From Anticarsia gemmatalis (lineage: Eukaryota > Arthropoda > Insecta > Lepidoptera > Erebidae), in assembly GCF_050436995.1 (NCBI RefSeq), contig NC_134774.1, positions 2,478,501 through 2,542,500 of the forward strand: DNA of 64,000 bases, given 5' to 3'. The position numbers and the translations under genes are program-made. Each line of letters opens with the position of its first letter. Position 1 is the first letter of the stretch. The notes beneath the pieces are model-generated. The model was not told the DNA's origin. It ran no database searches and saw only the letters and a list, made by a program, of their open reading frames with translations. Positions 57,801 to 64,000 of the stretch are shown here, piece by piece.

Positions 57801-60800
57801 GCGCTCACCGGTCGGTAAACGATCTTTGGGTTAAGCAACCGTTGGCGCGATCATTCCATAGATGGGTGACCGCATAGTGGTATTTGAGCCGGGCGTCTCC
57901 GTGCTTCGGAGGGCACGTTAAAAGTCGGTCCCGGCTGTTGTCTACTAAGATAACAGTCGTTGAGCCATGTTAAAGGCCTTTCGGGCGGCTTGAACATCTT
58001 TGACACTAGTTTGACCACTAACCATACGATAAAGAAGAAAGAAGAAGAAGACCTTACATTTGCTTGATGTTTCGGCGCAGGTTACACAGTCACAAGTATA
58101 ATTTAATAACTTAAACCCATTAATTAATATCCCTCTGCTGGGCAAGGGTCTCCTCCCGTGATGAGAGAGGGGTTAGGCCTTGGATCCATAAGCTTGTGAC
58201 CAACTCGCACTTGACCAGCGTGGGCTGTTCAAGTGCGAGTTGGTCTTATTTTCATAACTTTTAAACTCTCGCGTTGCATGTTTAATATATAATAGAATAC
58301 GGGAATTAACGCGAACACGCATTTTACCTTAAAATGCCTAACGTTTCAGCGTGGGTTGCACTCGCCGTGGTCGCTGGCTGACTAGGCAGGTAGTCCCGTA
58401 TTCTATTATGGTCTTATTTTCGTTAAAATCATATTTACCACTTCAATATCTTGCTGCTGAGATTTTTCGCTAGTTTTTACAAACACTAGCAAACAATATT
58501 ACTTCGAACAGCTGCAAAGTTAAAGAATGGGTGGCAAAGTTGCCAACTGTGTGGCAAAATTTACTCATATGGCAAAGTTGTTCACTTGACAAAATTATAC
58601 GTTTTTGCACAAATTACTGATTCTCCGTACTCCTTTTTACAATCAAATGTATATTTTAAATATACATGCCTATAGGGCTGGCCTTTACTTAGGGCAAAGA
58701 ATAAGCATTGCCATTCAACGTGGCAATGCTGCCAGCCTTCTTACGTTACCCGGGGACGGCGATGCGGAGATATTTTATGATGCCTTATTTTAGTTTTATT
58801 TATGTATGTTTAGTTCCTTTATTATTTTTTTTTTTTTCGTTTGTACATATAAAATTATTATTTAATGTATTAATTTAATGTTTAGTTTTAGTTTATTTAT
58901 AACAACTTTAAAAAATAAACCTAATAAACTTATTATCCATCTGTGAAAAAAAAATGTATATTTTTATCTATATTTCAGGACACAAAATGCAAGATATGTA
59001 ATAAGAGAGTATCACACTACTTGTATCTACAGACACATTATTTTAAAAGGCATAATGTCAAATACGTGGTCAGAGAAACGTAAGTATTGCTGTCTCGCTC
59101 GCACTAGTGTTAACTGTCGTAATAGTGAAAGAGAGGTGACTATAGTCTAAACGTAAGTCGCTTAAACGTCGCTATCTCGCTCGCACTAGTGTTATCTGTC
59201 ATAAGAGTGAAAGAGAGGTGACTATAGTCTGAACGTTAGTCGCTAATAAACGTCGCTATCTCGCTCGCACTAGTGTTAACTGTCATAAGAGTGAAAGAGA
59301 GGTGACTATTATAGTCAAAACGTAAGTCGCTAATAAACGTCGCTATCTCGCTCGCACTATCGTTAACTGTCATAAAGAGTGAGAGAGAGGTGACTACAGT
59401 CTTAAGTAACAAGTAACCCTCTTATTCATAAACACACTATAAACCTACTTTAGTTAAAAAACTACTATAATATGTTTTCTCTCTTTCATTTCGCTAAGGA
59501 GTGAAAGAAACAAAACTCTTTATAAGCTTCTCATAACTTCATATATTTTTATGAAGAAGAGGGTTAATTTAACATTCATTAATAATTTCAATGGTGGATT
59601 TTATTGCCGTATTCAGATTCGATTCCCAAATTATAAATTCTGTATGTTGTATACCTCCAGCCGCGAACCTTGTATACAAGTCTCTCTACTAAGTTTTAAA
59701 GATATATGGGTAATTTTATTTTCAGGAAAGAACCTAAACTCAGAATAAAAGAGGAATTGATGGATAACAGTGAATTTAATTTCGATTATCACGTACAGAA
59801 GACTGAAATTGATGGTGGTAAGTAAGAAATATTATTTATACTAATAATAAATATCATTGGACAACTCACACACGGTCATTTGATTCCAAACTAAGTAGAG
59901 CTTGTACTATGGTGACCAAATAATACGTACCCTCCGAAGCACGGAGACACTTAGTTTTAAGACAAACGCCGCTACACGGTAACCTATCTATAAAATGACC
60001 GCACCAAGGGTTGTTTAACCCACAGGTCGTTTACCGGCTAGTGAATGCAACTGGATATGTGCATCTCACTGGCAGAAACTAAATTACCCATTAATGTCCC
60101 ACTGCTAGGCAAGGGTCTCCTTCCAGAATGAGGGAGAGGAAAGGTCCAAGCTGGCCAAGTGCGGGCAGCCAACTTTTACTTGGCTTTTTTATGTATGTTT
60201 GTATGTATTAGGTCGGGGAAAAAGTCCTTTCGCATTATAGTATGTATGAACTTGTAATAAAATCTTTTCTCTACACAAAAAGCTCGATATTTGGGTACCT
60301 CACGAGCTCACTGAAAGAAACCTAATGAACCGTGTACTCATTTGTGATTCTTGAAGCCCCTCACGCAAGTGGTCGAACGGCAACACACCAATGACTTTTC
60401 CAAGTTATGTGTTCACTTGTTCCAACGGTGAAGGAAAACATCGTTAGGAAACCTTGCATGCCTAAAATTTGTTTAAAACATTTATTGAGGCCATGCAAGG
60501 CCTAACCCCTTCCTCATTACGGGAGGAGGTTCTTGCCCAGCGGGTTGGGGACTTATAAATTTTTGAATATCTTATGTATATTTGTATGTTTGTATGTATG
60601 TCTGTCTGTCAGGTCTCGACCCGGACCCGGAGTACGCGGACACGGAGACCACACTGGCGTACTCGGCCACCGTGCTGGCGGAGGACATGAGCGCGGCGCC
60701 CGGCGACGTGCCGCGAGACCTGTTCCAGGAGTTCTTTATACAACACGTCGCTGACAACGTTAAGGGGATTAAAGGTACGTGGAAATGGTTACCTAACCCC

Positions 60801-63800
60801 CCACCCCCCTTGACTTTTAGATAGTGTGTGATTTTTCCGCGTGTTTTTGAACTCGACCCTAAAGTAAGGTCCTTAAGGGACCCCTTAGCTTGTTTTCTTC
60901 TTGTTTAAAAGTTAGTTAGAGACGATTGCAGTGAAACGTAAGTCTTACCTTAGGTGTGCCTAAGGGATAGCTTTTGCGTAAGAATAAAATATAGTAACGT
61001 TTATAATCCGACCCCTATCTTAACGAGACTCCATAGCACTCTTAGGGGTCAGTTAGGGGCTGTATCTCTTACCCCCGGTGTCTGAGGTACATTTAGCGGT
61101 AGTTTATCTATTCAATAGCATTTAAGCTCATATAAACATAACAGTTTGAATAGATAAACTACCGCTAAATGTGCCTCAGAAACCGATCATTAGATATCCT
61201 TATTTAAGGTGACCCGTGCCCAGCAGTGGGACTAATAGACTATTCTTTTCCTTTCCCAGCATTACCAAAATCAAAATCACCGGATAAGAGTAAAACGGCG
61301 CTCGTAAGGAAAAGCATAGACAATCTTCTGAACGACAGAAGAAAGAAGACAGAAGCGGTTGAGTTGGAGAAGTTCAGACAGAACTACAATAGAAGAATAC
61401 AAATGGCTTACATGAGTACCACGAACAAAGGTAAGAATCATCAGTCTAGTCTTTCTACCAACTATGTCGGCTTCCAGTCTCACCGGATGCAGCTGAATAC
61501 CAGTGTTTTACATGCAGCGACTGTCTACCGGACCTCCACAACACAGTTACCTGGGTTATAACACGATATCCACGATATCCATAGGTTATAGGTATAATAC
61601 AATTTTCGACTGCCTCTGCGGTGCGGTCGACTATTACTGTTTGTTTGTTTGTCGTATGGTTAGTGGTCAACCTAGTGTCAAAGTTGTTCAAGCCCGAAGG
61701 CCTTTGACGTGGCTTCACGACTGTTATCTTAGTAGACAACAACCGGGACCGACTTTTTACGTGCCCTCCGAAGCACGGAGACGCCCAGCATAAATACCAC
61801 TATGCGGTCACCCATCTATGGAATGACCGCGCCAACGGTTGCTTAACGCACTGATCGTTTACCGATCGGTGAGCGCAACTGGCTATGGGCGCCTCATACG
61901 ACTATACGACTACTACTGATCATGAGACTCGGATTCGATTCCCAAATTGAGCAAAGTGGTATTCATATTTCTTGACAATAGCCTGGCCTTTACCTACATA
62001 ATACGGTACATTTTATACATCTCTGCTTAAACTTTTGGGTAAAACAAACTTAAAATAATCATATTTTCATTTCAGAACCAACTAAATTAAAATTCTTTAA
62101 GAAACCTGACTACAATGAGTCATCAACCACAAAAGATATTGACCTAGAGCCTGAAAAAGACACACAAAATAATTTACAGACGGACTTTGTATGTACAGAA
62201 GTAAATATAGAAAATAATAATATAATAGAAGATTTACCGTCAAATGAGATAGAAGAGTTACCACAATGTGAGGATTTGCCGTCGAAAGATATTACTAGTA
62301 GTTTACCGGCTGAAGATATTAGTATTGAAAGTAATTTACCGTCAAATGATATGACCATGGATGGTTTACCGGCAAGAGATATTATTACGAGTGGTAATTT
62401 ACCAGCTGAAAATAGTATGATTGATAGTAATTTACCGGCAGGAGATATTCCCAGTAATGATGATTTACCGGTAAATTGCATTACCACAGAAGATCTTTCA
62501 GCTGAAAATATTGTCATAGAAAGAAGATTACCAGTAAATGATTTACCTGAGGCAATTTTACCACAGGGTGGTAAGACTGCCAACGATTTACCGTCAAAAG
62601 ATATTTTACCATTGGATGAAAAACTTACTAAACGTATGGTCACAAGAAATGTGACTAAAATGTTAAATAATAATAAAAAAGTAAGAAATGAAAAAATTAC
62701 TAAAAGTTCTGAAGAAATTAATACAAATGGTAAATTGAAATTGAATGGATATGAATGCTATGTGTGTTTTAAGGTAAGTTTATCATCCCCTATTTTAACC
62801 CCTTAGGGGGTGATTTTTGAAATTAAAATTTGTCTATAATTGACCCCAGATCTGCTAACAAAACTATATTTGTTGAAAACTGCATCGAAATCGGTAAATT
62901 TATAATTATAATATTTCTCAATAGTAGCCCGGAGTTTGGTAACGTGCCGTATATGGCATACTCGCCCCCTATTACATGAGACTAACATTGTAAATAGCGA
63001 AACGTGGGTATATTTCATACGTCTACTTTCGAGTATATTATACCGTAGACGTTAAATGTGTATGTATTTATGAAAAATACTAACAAATTTTAATATTTTA
63101 ATATTTCAGCTCTTCAAAACAAAATCAGATTTAAAAACCCACTGCAAGGAACACTACGAAATCTGCAATGAAATCATGCTGAAAAAGTGCCCTATTGAAA
63201 ACTGCAATTATGTCACAAATAGAAGCATAAAAAAACACATTCAGTTAGCCCACAACTACCATTTAAACGGATACGGGCACGTAACCGAAAAAAATACGGA
63301 TTTCGGATCCAAATACGTTTTTTCTATAGACGAAGATTGTGAGTTAGAAGTTATTCCTTCAATTAGTAATTTAAATAGAATTGCTTGTATGAAATTGGAT
63401 GAAAAAATTCGCCGCAGTAAAAGTGATTTTCTTGGTAAAACTGCACTCGTGAAAAAGGGAAACGGATGGGTGGTTGAAAAACAAAAGTTTCAGGTGAGTT
63501 ATGATTATATTTTGCCTGAATTTTCACCTGAAGAGTATAGTAAAGTTTGTTTAGAAGGTGAAAATTATCTAGATAGGATGAAAAAAATAGCTTTTCTAGC
63601 TAAAAAACGAGGTTTAAAAATGTTGTACCCGTGTGACGGTTGTGATAAAATCTGCCAAACTATGGCTGCTTTAAAATTACATAGCAGAAAACATGAATTA
63701 AATCCTAAACAGTTCAAACCGAAAGTGTGGATAAACCGTAAAATCGAATATAAAACGAAAAACCGTAAAAAAGTACGATGCAGCAATAAAACTTTGAAGA

Positions 63801-64000
63801 AAATGAAGGAGTCAGCGTTAGCCAAAAAAACTGTGGGTAAAACCGTAACTACCGGTAATGTAAAAATTATTAAAAATACGTTTTTAAGTGGCAATCGTTT
63901 TGCTCCACCGAAACCTGTTAAAAACAAACATAAGTGCGATAAAAAACTAATAGATTTTTATAAAAACAATATAAAAGGTGGAGATATAGAATTTTGGCAG
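45839..64000 (+). CDS. Multi-C2H2 zinc-finger protein, 1062 residues in window, 3' end missing
   Basis: Probable nuclear DNA-binding protein. Exons: 45839-45901, 46461-46683, 47424-47507, 53000-53123, 53649-53775, 55073-55225, 56285-56436, 57565-57709, 58979-59079, 59726-59817, 60613-60774, 61260-61430, 62076-62773 and 63110-64000 (open at the end). Phases join throughout. Thirteen C2H2 fingers occupy about the first 390 residues (for example CPECGKAFSSTYTLSVHKFIH), with TGEKP linkers only at fingers 3-4 and 4-5. Then come an acidic segment (LDPDPEYADTETT), a basic segment, a 698-nt exon of LPS-x-DI repeats, and three more fingers (YECYVCFK, KKCPIENCNY, YPCDGCDK). No ZAD or KRAB domain is seen. 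Targets are unknown and orthology was not established. Confidence 0.9.
46072..46277 (+). mobile_element. SINE-like family 4
   Basis: Same 3' two thirds as 27905; zinc-finger intron 1. Confidence 0.65.
46321..46433 (-). mobile_element. SINE family 1, partial
   Basis: AATTGCTCTTGTATCGCAGG to AATAATTGTTCTGTCTG; zinc-finger intron 1. Confidence 0.6.
46725..47010 (+). repeat. Weak C-rich repetitive stretch at start of zinc-finger intron 2
   Basis: CCCCTC, CACCACCC and TAGGACA(A/C) elements recur without fixed period soon after the donor at 46684. Much less regular than the other donor-proximal arrays. Confidence 0.4.
47074..47328 (-). mobile_element. Non-autonomous Helitron, family 1
   Basis: Minus strand copy in zinc-finger intron 2; the hairpin side has an extra GCCGC. 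Confidence 0.82.
47557..47795 (+). mobile_element. Chimeric 5S-like SINE
   Basis: GAGGTTAAGCCACGCTTGCC and AGATGGGTGGCCAT in the head, then a middle resembling another family and the usual CCACTAACCATACGA end. Confidence 0.6.
47846..51128 (-). CDS. TIL-domain secreted protein gene (gene E), 5' end missing, nested in the zinc-finger gene
   Basis: Minus-strand exons 51029-51128, 50156-50401, 49266-49392, 48444-48631 and 47846-47939 join in phase with a TGA stop, giving about 250 residues. The end has the trypsin-inhibitor-like pattern: RKCDNNHQAV...KHCLTTYVSGCYCLRGF...ACVRPESC. An upstream part, VFCQDTHATPW...GSPCPITC, is also cysteine-rich. The middle (LKEVDYQILINGLINSTKM) is helical and unrecognised. 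TIL domains commonly inhibit serine proteases. The N-terminal exon and signal peptide were not found; a possible further exon lies at about 52575-52665, but it is unproven. The whole model lies inside zinc-finger intron 3 on the opposite strand. Confidence 0.75.
48190..48420. repeat. Minisatellite of AGGTCACTGACCT palindromes (ecdysone-receptor type)
   Basis: A unit of about 26 bp (AGGTCACTGACCTTGAGGTC...) is repeated. Exact IR-1 palindromes AGGTCANTGACCT occur at 48250-48262, 48327-48339, 48353-48365 and 48379-48391, with one mismatched copy at 48301-48313. This is the consensus EcR/USP binding site. TCAAGGTCA (FTZ-F1/ERR type) lies at 48376-48384 and 48502-48510. The array starts about 25 bases into gene E intron 4 (minus strand), and the adjacent exon has related GAGGTGACCTTGACC. 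Confidence 0.85.
49117..49228. mobile_element. Foldback MITE, CGGTAGTTTATCTATTC family, copy 1
   Basis: The two halves are near-complementary: CCCCCGGTTTCTGAG, GCGGTAGTTTATCTATTCAA and the complement. Copies at 50.9, 52.4 and 61.1 kb are all inside the zinc-finger gene. Confidence 0.82.
49551..49757 (+). mobile_element. SINE family 1
   Basis: Full copy in zinc-finger intron 3, antisense to gene E. Confidence 0.85.
49838..50139 (+). mobile_element. Composite Helitron-like element
   Basis: Starts TCCTACTTATATTATAAATG and ends GGGACGGGCTAG. The body matches family 3 only at the start. Confidence 0.55.
50533..50775 (-). mobile_element. 5S-derived SINE
   Basis: Minus copy; intron between gene E exons. 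Confidence 0.78.
50874..51018. mobile_element. Foldback MITE, same family, copy 2
   Basis: CCCCCGGTTTTTCAG start and GATAAACTACCGCTTA end; adjoins gene E exon 51029-51128. Confidence 0.8.
51171..51324 (+). mobile_element. Non-autonomous Helitron, family 4
   Basis: Starts TCTACTCCTCCGAAACGGC; ends with hairpin GGCAAA-ACAACG-TTTGCC and GGGTCAGCTAG. Second copy at 52670. Confidence 0.78.
51366..51600 (-). mobile_element. 5S-derived SINE
   Basis: Minus copy with a deletion in the middle. Confidence 0.75.
52131..52225 (+). mobile_element. SINE family 1, head only
   Basis: GGCCTCCGTGGCGCCTTAGT and GGTTCCGATTCCCACACGGA. Confidence 0.65.
52446..52563. mobile_element. Foldback MITE, same family, copy 3
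   Basis: GCCCGGTTCCTGAGGTACAT start, ATGTACCTCAGAAACCGGGG end. Confidence 0.82.
52670..52819 (+). mobile_element. Non-autonomous Helitron, family 4
   Basis: Same body, hairpin and end as the copy at 51171. Confidence 0.78.
53130..53235 (+). repeat. CAACTTTGCC serial repeat at start of zinc-finger intron 4
   Basis: ACTTTGCC or TTTTGCC recurs about every 20-30 bases, starting a few bases after the donor at 53124. Further single copies follow to about 53545, including GGCAAAGTTACC on the opposite strand. Confidence 0.7.
54100..54360 (-). mobile_element. 5S-derived SINE nested in another SINE
   Basis: Full minus copy; TTTGAAAATG on both sides (about 54080 and 54362) is a target duplication. 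Confidence 0.8.
54384..54541. mobile_element. MITE-like element, copy 2, inside a SINE
   Basis: GCGCGATTCTGTACAGTCGG start, TAGTAGAGAATCGAGCTA end; imperfect inverted ends. It interrupts a SINE at 53.89-54.59 kb. Confidence 0.6.
54623..54862 (-). mobile_element. Non-autonomous Helitron, family 1/2 hybrid
   Basis: Minus strand: family 2 5' end (TCCATACTGATATTATAAAT) and family 1 3' end. Confidence 0.8.
55249..55465 (+). mobile_element. SINE-like family 4
   Basis: TGTCCCACTGTTGGGCAAGG to GATGTTTTCCTTCACCGTTG, right after zinc-finger exon 6. Confidence 0.62.
55495..55605 (+). repeat. LINE-like 3' fragment
   Basis: CACTTCCGAACTGGCGGTAA and TTGACTATCATAAGTGTCAG. Confidence 0.5.
55898..56136 (-). 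mobile_element. Non-autonomous Helitron, family 1, plus adjoining fragment
   Basis: Minus strand full copy; a 3'-end fragment of the same family follows at about 56141-56245 up to zinc-finger exon 7. Confidence 0.8.
56470..56710 (+). repeat. GGCAAAGTTGC serial repeat in zinc-finger intron 7
   Basis: GGCAAAGTTG(C) or close forms recur about every 20-40 bases beginning 38 bases after the exon 7 donor. It is the reverse complement of the motif repeated in intron 4. More copies occur at 57150-57205 and 58520-58590. Confidence 0.75.
56771..56871 (+). pseudogene. Partial duplicate of zinc-finger exon 7 with its splice donor
   Basis: 101 bases match the 3' two thirds of exon 7 and include the GTGAGT donor. 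An AG precedes it, and start phase (0) and end phase (2) equal those of exon 7, so exon 6 to this copy to exon 8 would stay in frame. It keeps CDSRFARKHRL and CDYCGLT but turns the first finger cysteine into serine (CQSDLC for YQCDLC). It could be an alternative exon or a decaying copy; the acceptor tract is poor. Confidence 0.7.
56905..57150 (-). mobile_element. SINE family 2
   Basis: Minus copy starting 34 bases after the duplicated exon 7 fragment. Confidence 0.78.
57212..57398 (+). mobile_element. Helitron-like element, diverged
   Basis: TCTTTATATATATAATTC start; GACAACGTCTGCCAGG and CCGCTAG end, hairpin weaker. Confidence 0.55.
57776..58035 (+). mobile_element. 5S-derived SINE
   Basis: Full plus copy, preceded by a short inverted piece of its own 3' end (57732-57775). 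Zinc-finger intron 8. Confidence 0.8.
58184..58234. repeat. Perfect 17-bp hairpin in zinc-finger intron 8
   Basis: GACCAACTCGCACTTGA pairs with TCAAGTGCGAGTTGGTC across a short loop (CCAGCGTGGGCTGT). Confidence 0.8.
58289..58409. mobile_element. Small MITE with ATAATAGAATACGGGA ends
   Basis: ATAATAGAATACGGGA at 58289-58304 and its exact complement at 58394-58409 bound 121 bp. Confidence 0.7.
58520..58595 (+). repeat. GGCAAAGTTG repeat cluster in zinc-finger intron 8
   Basis: Four close copies (GGCAAAGTTGCC, GGCAAAATTT, GGCAAAGTTG, GACAAAATT) of the motif found in introns 4 and 7 of the same gene. Confidence 0.65.
59080..59404 (+). repeat. 82-87 bp tandem repeat starting at the donor of zinc-finger exon 9
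   Basis: Four units anchored on CTCGCTCGCACTA at 59094, 59176, 59260 and 59347. Each unit begins with a copy of the splice donor: GTAAGT at 59080 (authentic), 59153 and 59322, and GTTAGT at 59235. Units also hold GTGAAAGAGAGGTGACTA. Confidence 0.9.
59848..59930 (-). mobile_element. SINE family 2, 3' part
   Basis: ATTGGACAACTCACACACGG to TACTATGGTGACCAAAT. Confidence 0.65.
59931..60075 (-). mobile_element. 5S-derived SINE, head part
   Basis: CTCCGAAGCACGGAGAC and AACCCACAGGTCGTTTACCG. Confidence 0.65.
60208..60358. mobile_element. Mariner-type MITE, truncated
   Basis: One intact end (TTAGGTCGGGG) and part of the centre; the other end is replaced by SINE sequence. Confidence 0.7.
60362..60548 (-). 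mobile_element. SINE-like family 4
   Basis: Minus copy; ends CGGGAGGAGGTTCTTGCCCA, 65 bases before zinc-finger exon 11. Confidence 0.6.
61072..61185. mobile_element. Foldback MITE, same family, copy 4
   Basis: CCCCCGGTGTCTGAGGTACA start, CTACCGCTAAATGTGCCTCA end; 75 bases before zinc-finger exon 12. Confidence 0.8.
61445..61570 (+). mobile_element. SINE-like family 5, 5' half
   Basis: GTCGGCTTCCAGTCTCACCG to ACCTGGGTTATAACACGATA, 15 bases after zinc-finger exon 12. Confidence 0.6.
61646..61900 (-). mobile_element. 5S-derived SINE
   Basis: Full minus copy in zinc-finger intron 12. Confidence 0.8.
62205..62625 (+). repeat. In-frame LPSxDI repeats in zinc-finger exon 13
   Basis: About 14 degenerate copies of L-P-(S/A/V)-x-D-I, spaced 8-20 residues (EDLPSKDI, SSLPAEDI, SNLPSNDM, NLPAGDI). 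The segment is acidic, lacks aromatic residues and is probably a disordered linker between the two finger groups. Confidence 0.8.
62905..63040 (+). mobile_element. SINE family 6, body only
   Basis: AGTAGCCCGGAGTTTGGTAA and CGCCCCCTATTACATGAGAC; zinc-finger intron 13. Confidence 0.6.

Noticed and set aside
60572..60757. Minus-strand frame over zinc-finger exon 11
   Set aside because: Opposite-strand shadow of a GC-rich coding exon.

Overview
The window is nuclear DNA from an insect, most likely a moth or butterfly. The evidence is short phase-conserved exons in long introns, very many tRNA- and 5S-rRNA-derived SINEs, dense small Helitrons ending in CTAG, mariner-type MITEs, and gene families typical of Lepidoptera (clustered neutral lipases, TIL-domain proteins). 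No bacterial, organellar or viral gene was seen. Gene models were built by hand from splice sites and checked by summing exon phases; all are predictions.

Layout. 0.4-29.3 kb is a cluster of neutral (pancreatic-type) lipases: lipase A (minus, both ends missing), lipase B (minus, complete, 331 aa, full catalytic triad), a small unrecognised secreted protein D (plus, 212 aa) and lipase C (plus, complete, 299 aa, nucleophile serine replaced by histidine). The lipases share internal exon lengths of 149, 102, 147 and (in B and C) 193 nt, so they are duplicates. 29.7-35.1 kb is a 5.3 kb autonomous-looking Helitron whose three-exon Rep/helicase gene reads through without a break. 37.5-43.9 kb (minus) is the seven-exon COQ2 gene for ubiquinone synthesis. 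45.8-64.0 kb (plus) is a large C2H2 zinc-finger gene that runs off the window, with about 16 fingers and a repeated acidic linker. Its third intron contains a TIL-domain gene (gene E) on the opposite strand.

Most of the remaining DNA is repeats: about 20 small Helitrons, about seven SINE families including one built on 5S rRNA, several MITE families and LINE tails. The repeated unit families overlap and nest, so the edges of minor copies are approximate.

The most unusual pattern is a set of tandem or serial repeats that begin at, or within a few tens of bases of, the 5' splice site of at least seven introns in five genes. In COQ2, about 100 bp of exon 4 plus its GTGAGT donor and about 56 bp of intron has been amplified to 18 donor copies in two unit sizes (156 and 102 bp). 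In zinc-finger intron 9 four copies carry the donor sequence, and the tail of zinc-finger exon 7 with its donor is duplicated, with five of six differences synonymous. In gene E the donor-proximal array consists of consensus ecdysone-receptor palindromes.
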